A stretch of 5,844 nucleotides of DNA from Gemmatimonadota bacterium (GTDB lineage: Bacteria; Gemmatimonadota; Gemmatimonadetes; Longimicrobiales; Gaopeijiaceae). The notes under the pieces are model-generated. The model made no database searches. It saw only the letters and a list, made by a program, of their open reading frames with translations, and had not been told where the DNA came from. Location: contig SKZC01000278.1 in the NCBI GenBank assembly GCA_007127575.1, forward strand, positions 1 through 5,844. Reading direction: 5' to 3'. This document shows positions 1 to 5,844 of the stretch, piece by piece (position 1 is the stretch's first letter; each line of letters begins with the position of its first letter). The position numbers were made by a program, and so were the translations under genes.

Positions 1-708
1 GACCCGGCTGCTCGTTCCGATCCCTCCCTTCCACCCGAAGGCCCGGGTTCCGGTACCGGCTCCTACCGAACCCTCGTCCACCGGCCCCTCTCGGGCCTCT
101 TCCAGCGCCTGCCGCACATGGTGGGGTTCGATGGGGCGGTTCCGGATGTCGTTGAGCCCTCCATCGTTGGTCTCCCCCACCACCGGATTGATGGAGCGAA
201 CGTTCTCCATTCCTTCCCCTTCCAGAAGCCACTCCACCATGGCATCGGCGGCCTGCCAGACACAGAGGGTGCAGGTGAGGAGGATGGGGGTCTCCAGCTC
301 ACCCAACTCCCGCACCTGGGTGAGCCCCAGCAACTTTCCGAACCCGTTGGCCACATGGATCGCCGCCGGGACCCGGTCCCGGAAGAGGTTTCCTCCGTGG
401 GGGAGGACGGCGGTGATGCCGGTGTTCACCCGGTCTCCCTCCTGGACCGTGACCTGGCCCACACGCACCCCTTCCACATCGGTGATGGCGTTTTCCGGCC
501 CGGTGGGGAAGATCCCCACCTCCACTCCCAGCTCTCGAATGCGTTGGCGGCGATCAGCCTCTCCCCGTGCCGTGTCGGCGGGCACGGTGCCCAGGACCGA
601 TCCCTGGCTGAGAAGGGCGGAGTGGCCCTGCTCCACCGTCTCCTGCGCGAAGATGGAGGTGGACAGGGGGAGAAGGAGGATTGTGAGGAGGAGGAGGAAC
701 GGGCGCAT
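1..708 (-). CDS. Secreted DmpA/P1-family (S58) aminopeptidase, N-terminal part, cut by the left edge
   Basis: The family comprises self-cleaving Ntn-type hydrolases that remove N-terminal residues from peptides, amides or beta-peptides. The open frame reads 236 residues without a stop to base 1. Residues 1-21 form a leucine-rich signal peptide ending IFA-QE, so the mature enzyme is probably periplasmic or exported. Family blocks follow in order: NTGITAVLPHGGNLFRDRVP (95-114), NGFGKLLGLTQVRELG (121-136), VVGETNDGGLNDIR (176-189), and VGAGTG with FGWKGGIGTSSR (215-235). The C-terminal part, with the self-cleavage site and the new N-terminal serine nucleophile, lies off the window, so activity cannot be judged. 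An odd point is TCTLCVW at 145-151, where I recall TNT-SVG in relatives. The ATG at 708 is chosen because it opens the signal peptide and has a good ribosome site. The gene sits 74 bases after ctaB with no obvious functional link. Family assignment is firm; substrate is unknown. Confidence 0.9.
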   Translation of the reverse strand, partial: MRPFLLLLTILLLPLSTSIFAQETVEQGHSALLSQGSVLGTVPADTARGEADRRQRIRELGVEVGIFPTGPENAITDVEGVRVGQVTVQEGDRVNTGITAVLPHGGNLFRDRVPAAIHVANGFGKLLGLTQVRELGELETPILLTCTLCVWQAADAMVEWLLEGEGMENVRSINPVVGETNDGGLNDIRNRPIEPHHVRQALEEAREGPVDEGSVGAGTGTRAFGWKGGIGTSSRV

Positions 709-716
709 GATGCCGT

Positions 717-721
717 CTCCT
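717..721 (-). promoter_or_regulatory. Ribosome binding site of the DmpA-like peptidase gene
   Basis: On the minus strand AGGAG stands 8 bases before the ATG at 708. It supports that start although the frame stays open for some distance upstream. The rest of the 74-base gap between ctaB and this gene (709-782) shows no clear promoter boxes and no hairpin followed by a T tract. Confidence 0.65.
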
Positions 722-782
722 GGAGCAAGGGTGACGAATGTGTGCCGCTTCAGTCGCTTGGATGGGGCGCGGCGGATCGTGC

Positions 783-1703
783 TCAGGCCGGGACCGTATC
801 CAGGAGCATGAGGCCGAGCAAGAGGGGTTGGTAGCCCAGAGACGCCAGGAACACGCTCCGGGCCCGAGCCCGGGTCATGTGGAGATGGGCCCGGACGCTC
901 AGAGCCAGGAGCCCCGTGCCCAGGACCAGAGCACCGGAGAGGTACAGCCCGCCTGTTAGCTCCAGGAAGGTGGGGAGGATGCTGATGGGAAGAAGCGCAG
1001 TGGAATAGAGGATCATCTGGCGTCCGATAACCTTGCCCGCGGGATCCGCTGGAGGGGAGAGGAAAAACCCCGCACGCTCGTAGTCCTCCCGCAGGAGCCA
1101 CGCCAGTGCCAGAACGTGAGGAAGCTGCCAGAGGAAGGCGATGGCGAAGAGCACCAGGGCTCCCAGGGTGACGGCGCCGGTGGCCGCGCTCCACCCGATG
1201 AGGGCCGGCATGGCGCCCGGGATGGCCCCCAGGAGGGTGGCCATGTAAGAGCGTGGCTTCATGGGGGTATAGATGCCGTTGTAGGCTATCGCGGACGCCA
1301 GGGTGAGGAGCGCCGGGAGCCAACCCACCAGGAACCCCAGGTGCAGGACTCCTCCAATCAGGAGGGCGAGGCCGAAAAGGAGGGCGCGGGCGGGACTCAG
1401 GCGCCCAGAGGGAAGGGGGCGGGAGCGGGTGCGTTCCATGAGCCCGTCCACCGCACGCTCGATGTACTGGTTCAGGGCCAATGCTCCCGCCGTGGCCAGG
1501 AACACTCCCAGGAGGGTGTGGATGACGGGAACGAACGTCGCCTGGCCCCCGACGGCCACATAGTAGCTCACCCCCGCGGTAATGACCACGAACCCGGCGA
1601 TGCCGGGCTTGGTGAGCTCGTAGTAGGCCGACACCCGGGAGGATCCTGGACCGCCCGCCCGGTGGACCCGGAAGCTGGATCTCCCTCGGGACGTCTTAGG
1701 CAC
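783..1703 (-). CDS. ctaB: Protoheme IX farnesyltransferase (heme O synthase)
   Basis: This membrane enzyme of the UbiA prenyltransferase family transfers a farnesyl group to heme B to make heme O, for heme-copper terminal oxidases. The 306 residues match the family's usual length and are mostly hydrophobic, consistent with about nine membrane segments. The first prenyl-diphosphate motif is N78-xxx-E82-xxx-D86, followed by MERTRSRPLPSG (89-100). The second conserved loop is YTPMKPRS (145-152), followed by GAIPGAMPALIGW (159-171). FLWQLPH (190-196) and LREDYERAGF (204-213) are also typical of heme O synthases. The N-terminal tail is basic and cytoplasmic. The GTG at 1703 is the earliest possible start because an in-frame TGA lies at 1724-1722; the GTG at 1634 (residue 24) is an alternative. 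No cytochrome oxidase gene is visible beside it; it follows argH by 105 bases on the same strand and might be read from the arg promoter or its own. Confidence 0.95.
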   Translation of the reverse strand: MPKTSRGRSSFRVHRAGGPGSSRVSAYYELTKPGIAGFVVITAGVSYYVAVGGQATFVPVIHTLLGVFLATAGALALNQYIERAVDGLMERTRSRPLPSGRLSPARALLFGLALLIGGVLHLGFLVGWLPALLTLASAIAYNGIYTPMKPRSYMATLLGAIPGAMPALIGWSAATGAVTLGALVLFAIAFLWQLPHVLALAWLLREDYERAGFFLSPPADPAGKVIGRQMILYSTALLPISILPTFLELTGGLYLSGALVLGTGLLALSVRAHLHMTRARARSVFLASLGYQPLLLGLMLLDTVPA

Positions 1704-1808
1704 GATCCTCCACCATGTGTCTCAGGGGGACCTGATGGGAGGAAGGTGCCCGACCCCATGAACTGGCGCAAGTCGGTGTCCACCCGGAAGGAGGGGAGAA
1801 CATCGTGG
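1704..1808. other. Intergenic spacer between argH and ctaB
   Basis: This 105-base gap is the longest between complete genes here. A small perfect hairpin, TCAGG-4-CCTGA, lies at 1722-1735, but it has no T tract and is too weak to call a terminator. I see no convincing -35/-10 pair. A 35-codon frame fills most of the gap (1803-1696, minus strand); it is discussed among the findings and not called a gene. Confidence 0.5.
1707..1711 (-). promoter_or_regulatory. Probable ribosome binding site of ctaB
   Basis: GGAGG stands only 3 bases before the GTG at 1703, which is short; the preceding GGTGG gives an alternative pairing with 6 bases of spacing. It favours the 1703 start over the GTG at 1634, which has only AGGA at a longer distance. 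The tight spacing leaves some doubt. Confidence 0.5.
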
Positions 1809-3107
1809 TCACCGATCCCGGTGTAGACGGGCTTCCAGGCGGTCCAGCAGCAGGTTTCCGGATCCCCCGGGGGACGACCGGGCCTCCAGGCTTTCCTCCG
1901 GGCTACGTCCCTCCAACCCTCCCGCTTCGGCCGCCGCCTGCCGGTACGCGTCTCGAAAGGCCCGACCCTGGGCCACCAGCTCGTTGGCTCGGTCCGTGGC
2001 GTAAAGCTCCGCCGAGATGGAGTTTCGGAGTCGGTCGGTGTTCCACTCCACTCCGTCCAGGAGTCCCGGAAGGAGGCCCAGCGCCTCCAGCCCGGATGCG
2101 AAAGCCCGAAGCACCGGTCCCTTCGCGCCCTGTAGGTCCCGGTGGTAGCCCGAGGGGAGACCCAGCAGGGTGTCCAGCTCCCCCCGGGCCCCCACCACCT
2201 CGGCGTGTAGAGCCCGAAGGAGCTCCACCGTGTCCGGGTTTCGCTTGTTGGGCATGATGGACGAGCCGGTGCAGTACCGGTCCGGCAGGCTCAGGTAGCC
2301 GAACTCGTCGCTGGCATAGAGGCTCAGGTCCCACGCCACTCGTCTTAGGTCCCCCGTGGCCGCCGCCAGAGCGTCCAGGGCCCGGAGTTCCACCTTTCCC
2401 CGGCTGTTTTGAGCGTATTGGGGGTTCACCACCAGTCGGGGAAACCCGAGCTCCTGCGCGACTTCATCCCGGTCCAGCGGAAGGTTCACGCCGAACCCGG
2501 AGGCGGTCCCCAGAGGAGAGGCGTTGAGCCAGTCCCGTACCAGGCTCGCCAGCTCCATGTCGTCCAGGAATGCCTCGGCGTGGCCCGCCCACCATAGCCC
2601 CAGGGAGGAGGGCATGGCCCGCTGGAGGTGGGTGTGTCCCGGCATGGGGACCTGGGCCTCCTTTCGGGCTCGTTCCAGGCACCGCTCCGCGATCCGGGCG
2701 CAGACGGCCTCCAGCCGATCCAGCCGATCTCTCAGGTAGAGGCGCATGGCCACGGCGACCTGGTCGTTTCGGCTTCGGCCCGTGTGGATCTTCCGGCCCG
2801 TCTCCCCCAGCTCATCCACGAGCCAGGCCTCGATGGCCGAGTGCCCGTCTTCGAACCGATGATCCAGGACGAACCCTCCATCCTCGAAGGCCTCCTGGAG
2901 CTCTCGAAGGCTGGTCCGCGTAGCCTCCAGCTCCTCCTGCGTCAGGAGACCTATCCGGGCCAGCCCCGCCGCATGGGCTCCGGTGGCCTGGATGTCGAAG
3001 GGGAGGAGCTCCCGGTCCAGGATCACGTCCCTCCCGGCCAGGAAGGCCATGATCTCGGGGTCCGTGTCCACGGGGCCATCTCCCTTCTTCCACAGGGGGT
3101 CGCTCAC
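1809..3107 (-). CDS. argH: Argininosuccinate lyase
   Basis: It catalyses the last step of arginine synthesis, splitting argininosuccinate into arginine and fumarate; it is a cytoplasmic homotetramer in known cases. The protein has 432 residues, slightly shorter than the roughly 460 of the E. coli type and close to the Xanthomonas type. Fumarase/aspartase superfamily regions appear in order: HTGRSRNDQ (108-116), GHTHLQ with the catalytic histidine (157-162, H160), and the signature GSSIMPNKRNPD (281-292), which carries the catalytic serine and K288. SGYHRDLQ (319-326) is also typical of ArgH. The N-terminus lacks the common W-GRF opening and instead reads LWKKGDGPVDTD, with FLAGRDVILDREL after it, as in the Xanthomonas form. 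The GTG start overlaps the argC stop as GTGA, so translation is probably coupled. It appears to be the last arg gene of the operon. Confidence 0.96.
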   Translation of the reverse strand: MSDPLWKKGDGPVDTDPEIMAFLAGRDVILDRELLPFDIQATGAHAAGLARIGLLTQEELEATRTSLRELQEAFEDGGFVLDHRFEDGHSAIEAWLVDELGETGRKIHTGRSRNDQVAVAMRLYLRDRLDRLEAVCARIAERCLERARKEAQVPMPGHTHLQRAMPSSLGLWWAGHAEAFLDDMELASLVRDWLNASPLGTASGFGVNLPLDRDEVAQELGFPRLVVNPQYAQNSRGKVELRALDALAAATGDLRRVAWDLSLYASDEFGYLSLPDRYCTGSSIMPNKRNPDTVELLRALHAEVVGARGELDTLLGLPSGYHRDLQGAKGPVLRAFASGLEALGLLPGLLDGVEWNTDRLRNSISAELYATDRANELVAQGRAFRDAYRQAAAEAGGLEGRSPEESLEARSSPGGSGNLLLDRLEARLHRDR

Positions 3108-4054
3108 GGTAGCACCCCCAGGGTTTCATCCAGCCCCAAGGCGAGGTTCACGTTCTGGAGGGCCTGGCTGGCCGCTCCCTTGAGAAGGTTGTCCAGGACC
3201 ACCACCCAGTGGGCCCGTCGCGGATCTCGTGCGTCCACCTGGAAGCCTCCGATCAGGGTGTGGGGCGTCTCCCGCACCTCCCGGATCTCGGGGACCTCCG
3301 CCTGTACACCCACCAGGGGTTCGCCGTCGAACGCGGCGGCGAATCGGTCCAGAAGATCCGAGGGTTCCACCGGGTCCGCGAACTCCGCCGCCACCGTGAT
3401 GGAGATCCCCCGGAAAAACTGAGCCACGTGGGGACTGAACCGAACCTCTCGGCCCAGATGGTGACCCACCTCCCGCTCGTGAAGATGTCCGGTGAGGGAG
3501 TAGGGTATGAGGTTCTGCGCCAGCCGCTCCGGGTCGTTTCGAGGGGAGGGGGTTCGACCCGCTCCGCTGTAACCCGACACCGCGAAGAGGACGGGCAGCC
3601 CCTGGAGGGACTCCGCCACCGGCGCCAGCGCGAGCTGCGCCCCTGTGGCGTAGCAACCCGGGTTGGAGATGAGGCGGGCTTCTCCTCTGGACTGTCGGGT
3701 GAGCTCCGGCAGGCCGTAGAACCACTCGGAGTCGAACCGGTAGTCCGCTCCCAGGTCCACGATGACGGCATCGGGGTGGGCGCGGTTCAGGGCCTGGACC
3801 CAGGGATCGCTGAGCCCGTTGGGGAGGGCCAGGATCCAAACCCCGGCGTCCACCTCTCCCACCTGGCCGGGCTCCAGGGTTTCGAAGGTCCGGGAGCTCC
3901 CTTTCCATTCCGGAGCCACCGACTCCAGCGTCTGACCCCATCGACTGGAAGAGCTCGCCAGGGCCAGCTCCAGCTTCGGGTGACCGTGGAGCAAGTCCAG
4001 AAACGTGGCTCCCGCGTACCCTCTTCCTCCGATGATGGCTACGGGCGTCGTCAT
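3104..4054 (-). CDS. argC: N-acetyl-gamma-glutamyl-phosphate reductase
   Basis: It reduces N-acetylglutamyl phosphate with NADPH to N-acetylglutamate semialdehyde, the third step of arginine synthesis, in the cytoplasm. The protein has 316 residues, the short ArgC type. The N-terminal Rossmann fold carries the dinucleotide loop GGRGYAG (9-15). The catalytic cysteine is C134 in NPGCYATG (131-138), followed by SGYSGAGR (160-167) and the GHLHE segment (189-193), which should hold the catalytic histidine. The C-terminal block LLKGAASQALQNVNLALGL (290-308) is typical of ArgC. The ATG at 4054 is chosen because the fold begins directly after it and AGGAGG lies 7 bases upstream. A longer frame would start at 4162, but it adds 36 residues of Gly/Arg-rich shadow sequence that overlaps the upstream gene. 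The start overlaps the upstream stop as ATGA. LysY of lysine synthesis is a relative, but the arg neighbours argue for ArgC. Confidence 0.96.
   Translation of the reverse strand: MTTPVAIIGGRGYAGATFLDLLHGHPKLELALASSSSRWGQTLESVAPEWKGSSRTFETLEPGQVGEVDAGVWILALPNGLSDPWVQALNRAHPDAVIVDLGADYRFDSEWFYGLPELTRQSRGEARLISNPGCYATGAQLALAPVAESLQGLPVLFAVSGYSGAGRTPSPRNDPERLAQNLIPYSLTGHLHEREVGHHLGREVRFSPHVAQFFRGISITVAAEFADPVEPSDLLDRFAAAFDGEPLVGVQAEVPEIREVRETPHTLIGGFQVDARDPRRAHWVVVLDNLLKGAASQALQNVNLALGLDETLGVLP
3113..3119 (-). promoter_or_regulatory. Possible ribosome binding site of argH
   Basis: GGGGGTG lies inside the final codons of argC, 5 bases before the argH GTG at 3107. It is one mismatch from GGAGGTG. 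With the 4-base overlap it suggests both re-initiation and direct ribosome loading. Confidence 0.4.
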
Positions 4055-5379
4055 TCTCCCTCCTCCTCTCCAGGGATCCAGCCCGAGTCCCGGACCAGAG
4101 CGTCCTCGGCGGCCTCCCGTTCCAGATCGGGCTCCCGGATTCCGCGGGTGAAGGCCACCCAACCGTCTCGTTTCAGTGTGCTGTCCGCTCGCCGGAAGTA
4201 CCAGCTATTCACCGGGTTCGCCACCCGGGCACGCCAGTAGAGTTGGGGGTAGCGGGCCACCAGCGCCTGCCAGAGCGCGCCGGCTAGCCCCTCGCCCTGG
4301 GCTTCCGGGGTGACGACGAACTTGTCCAGGTAGGCGACTCCCCGGATCCCCTCCAGGACCAGCGCCGCCGCCCGGCCCGACTCCGCCAGGAGGAGGCCCT
4401 TCACCTCACGCACCTCCAGCCAGTCTGGGCGAAGCCGCCGTCCGAAGGACTCCTGGAAGAGAGTGGCCAACTTGGGCTCCAGCTCGGAGGGGAACTGATC
4501 CATGTGCTGGATCCGCTCCCCTCGCCGGATGAGGGTGCCGGCGCCCGTGTGGGTGAAGAGCTCCCTCGTGAGGTTCTCCGCCGAGGTGATGGACACGGAG
4601 GAGTCAGGGGGCAGCTCCTCCAGGAGCTCCCGGATTTGCTGGAGCTTCAGCCGCATCCCGGAGTGGACCCAGTCTTCCCCCATGAGCCTGTCGTAGTCCT
4701 CCGCCAGGGTGATGGCGGAGATGATCCGGCCATTGGCGTCCAGCAGCCCGCCGGTTGAAGTGAGGAAGATGACCTTGTAGGGCCTGAGGGACCGGACCAG
4801 CTCCCGGGCCGCCACGTCCGCGTTGATGTTCATGACCTGGCCCGAGGGTGACTCGCCCAGGCACGCCACCACGGGCATGGCCCCTGCGGCCACCGTGGAT
4901 TCCACGCCGGCGAGATCCACCCGCTCCACCTCCCCCACAAGCCCCAGGCGGCTCCGGTCGGTGAGGGACGACTGAAAGACCCCGTGGATGAGGCTGCGAG
5001 CTTTGACCCCGTGCTCTTCCAAGGCCTCCACCAGCTTCAGGTTCTCCCGGTAGATGACGGGTCGGGCCAGCGCCATCACCTCTTCGGTTGTGACGCGAAG
5101 CCCGCCCTCTTTCAGGGTTTCCACACCCTCCCGGGCCAGGGCTTCGTCCAGTTGGGGACCCGCGCCGTGAAGGACGATGGGGTGGAGGCCCAAGCGGTGC
5201 AGAAAGGCCAGGGAGGTAGCCAGCGACTCCAGAGAGTCTCGAAGCACCGCTCCTCCTACCTTTACCACGGCGAAGCGGGACTCTTCCACCCGGGAGAACT
5301 GGTTCAGGTACTGGCGAGCCTCCCGGCTGGAGCCCAGTTGGCCCAGAAGCTCGATGACGATCTCGCGGACATCAGGCAT
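4051..5379 (-). CDS. argB: Bifunctional N-acetylglutamate kinase/N-acetylglutamate synthase (Xanthomonas-type NAGS-K)
   Basis: One 442-residue cytoplasmic protein appears to carry the first two steps of arginine synthesis: acetylation of glutamate with acetyl-CoA and phosphorylation of N-acetylglutamate with ATP. Residues 1-30 form the N-terminal helix seen in arginine-controlled relatives. The amino-acid kinase domain (about 35-285) has VVKVGGAVL (38-46), HGAGPQ (71-76), GLRVT (93-97), NINAD (184-188) and LTSTGGLLD (206-214). The C-terminal GNAT domain (about 300-415) has YLDKFVV (350-356), the acetyl-CoA loop QGEGLAGALW (361-370) and WRARVANPVNSWY (382-394). K353, N388 and Y394 have the spacing of the synthase catalytic residues I recall from the Maricaulis maris enzyme. 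The ATG at 5379 matches the family N-terminus; the frame is open to 5589, but those 70 residues are Ser/Pro/Arg-rich shadow. The start overlaps the upstream stop by 8 bases, and no clear ribosome site precedes it. The tail ends in an acidic GEEEGE. Feedback inhibition by arginine is likely from family knowledge. Confidence 0.93.
   Translation of the reverse strand: MPDVREIVIELLGQLGSSREARQYLNQFSRVEESRFAVVKVGGAVLRDSLESLATSLAFLHRLGLHPIVLHGAGPQLDEALAREGVETLKEGGLRVTTEEVMALARPVIYRENLKLVEALEEHGVKARSLIHGVFQSSLTDRSRLGLVGEVERVDLAGVESTVAAGAMPVVACLGESPSGQVMNINADVAARELVRSLRPYKVIFLTSTGGLLDANGRIISAITLAEDYDRLMGEDWVHSGMRLKLQQIRELLEELPPDSSVSITSAENLTRELFTHTGAGTLIRRGERIQHMDQFPSELEPKLATLFQESFGRRLRPDWLEVREVKGLLLAESGRAAALVLEGIRGVAYLDKFVVTPEAQGEGLAGALWQALVARYPQLYWRARVANPVNSWYFRRADSTLKRDGWVAFTRGIREPDLEREAAEDALVRDSGWIPGEEEGE
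4062..4067 (-). promoter_or_regulatory. Ribosome binding site of argC
   Basis: AGGAGG stands 7 bases before the argC ATG at 4054 and is the strongest ribosome site in the window. It lies within the codons for the Gly/Glu tail of the upstream kinase/synthase gene. It decides the argC start at 4054 over the upstream in-frame start at 4162. Confidence 0.8.
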
Positions 5380-5844
5380 GGGGCTCGGCCAAGCGGCGGT
5401 AGATGTGGACGATCTCTTCCAGTTCCGCCAGCGCCACCCACTCATCGGCACTGTGGGCCTGGGCGATGCGTCCGGGCCCCAGGACGATGGCGGGCACGTC
5501 TCCTCGGGAAAAGAGAGAGGCCTCGGTCCAGAAGTGAACGGGCTCTCCGGGGATGAGCCCCCGGGCCTGAAGGTGCTCCACCGCCTCATCGTCTGTTCGC
5601 CCCGAGGCGGGAAGGGGGGGGCCGGAAAAGGTGACGTCCCAGTGGGTGTCGTCCGGGGCCAGGGAGGTCAGCTCGTGGAGAAAGGCCTCGTTGTTCCCCC
5701 CCGGGTTAAGCCGTGCGGACCAGTGGACACGGGCCTCGTGGGCGATGACGTTGCTCTTCACCCCTCCCTGGAGCCACCCGATGTTGAAGCGGGGTGAGTC
5801 CCCCTCCTCGGCCCGCCTTCTGCACCGTTCCACTGCCCGGGCGC
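5372..5844 (-). CDS. argE: M20 deacetylase, probable N-acetyl-L-citrulline deacetylase, C-terminal part, cut by the right edge
   Basis: The last 156 residues of a zinc-dependent M20-family deacetylase are present; the N-terminus lies beyond base 5844. The visible part holds the dimerisation (lid) domain, beginning RFNIGWLQGGVKSNVIA, and then the return of the catalytic domain with FWTEASLFS and GPGRIAQAHSADEW, whose histidine should be a metal ligand. The FWTEASLFS and RIAQAH-ADE wording matches my memory of the Xanthomonas N-acetylcitrulline deacetylase, whereas ordinary ArgE proteins read closer to F-TEAPF and SI-QAH-PDE. Its position just before a Xanthomonas-type kinase/synthase supports the same reading. 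The reaction would release acetate from N-acetylcitrulline to give citrulline for ArgG. N-acetylornithine deacetylase is the main alternative; the M20 family is secure, the substrate is inferred. A run of eight G on the plus strand (5614-5621) lies within this gene without disturbing the frame. Confidence 0.85.
   Translation of the reverse strand, partial: ARAVERCRRRAEEGDSPRFNIGWLQGGVKSNVIAHEARVHWSARLNPGGNNEAFLHELTSLAPDDTHWDVTFSGPPLPASGRTDDEAVEHLQARGLIPGEPVHFWTEASLFSRGDVPAIVLGPGRIAQAHSADEWVALAELEEIVHIYRRLAEPHA

Noticed and set aside
668..700. Purine-rich GGA repeat on the plus strand
   Set aside because: It is the complement of leucine codons in the peptidase signal peptide and needs no other explanation.
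118..834. Long plus-strand open frames of 238 and 226 codons opposite the peptidase and ctaB end
   Set aside because: They lie antisense to a clear DmpA-family gene, have low-complexity charged composition typical of GC-rich shadows, and match no family.
1722..1735. Perfect inverted repeat TCAGG-4-CCTGA as an argH terminator
   Set aside because: The stem is only 5 bp and no T tract follows on either strand; such repeats arise by chance in a GC-rich spacer.
4055..4162. 36-residue N-terminal extension of the argC frame
   Set aside because: It is Gly/Arg-rich and overlaps the upstream gene; the ATG at 4054 has an AGGAGG site and starts directly at the Rossmann fold.
5380..5589. 70-residue N-terminal extension of the kinase/synthase frame
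   Set aside because: The extension is Ser/Pro/Arg/Trp-rich, lies entirely over the deacetylase gene, and the family N-terminus begins at the ATG at 5379.
5614..5621. Run of eight G (C on the coding strand) as a possible frameshift or slippage site
   Set aside because: The deacetylase frame reads sensibly on both sides (FSGPPLPASG), so there is no sign of a frameshift.
1..5844. Mobile elements, tRNA genes, CRISPR repeats or a defence system
   Set aside because: No transposase-like protein, direct-repeat array, cloverleaf or defence-type domain was visible on either strand; nearly all bases are covered by housekeeping genes.

Overview
This GC-rich window (by eye about two thirds G+C) comes from a bacterial chromosome. 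All recognisable genes lie on the minus strand, so transcription runs from position 5844 towards position 1. There are six protein genes, two of them cut by the window edges. I see no RNA genes, mobile elements or CRISPR arrays, and no stretch over 300 bases without a gene.

From 5844 down to 1809 lies a compact arginine-biosynthesis operon: the C-terminal part of an M20 deacetylase that most resembles N-acetyl-L-citrulline deacetylase; a fused N-acetylglutamate kinase/N-acetylglutamate synthase (argB/argA); N-acetyl-gamma-glutamyl-phosphate reductase (argC); and argininosuccinate lyase (argH). The first three junctions overlap by 8, 4 and 4 bases, which suggests translational coupling. Both the order and the sequence types match the arginine cluster remembered from Xanthomonas. 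There, carbamoylation acts on N-acetylornithine and deacetylation on N-acetylcitrulline. The window would then supply steps 1 and 2 (synthase and kinase), step 3 (ArgC), the late deacetylation and the last step (ArgH). Aminotransferase, N-acetylornithine carbamoyltransferase and ArgG are not in the window.

After a 105-base spacer comes ctaB (heme O synthase, 306 aa, polytopic membrane protein). After a further 74 bases comes the N-terminal 236 residues of a secreted DmpA/P1-family (S58) aminopeptidase that runs off the left edge.

Heme O synthesis implies a heme-copper oxidase and hence aerobic respiration. The signal peptide on the peptidase fits a Gram-negative envelope. The FLWQ-P-H form of CtaB resembles versions remembered from Bacteroidota, Gemmatimonadota and similar phyla rather than typical Xanthomonadales. 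A non-proteobacterial high-GC aerobe such as a Gemmatimonadota member is my guess, but the sequence alone does not settle it. I found no convincing undescribed system; the most notable content is the acetylcitrulline-type arginine cluster.
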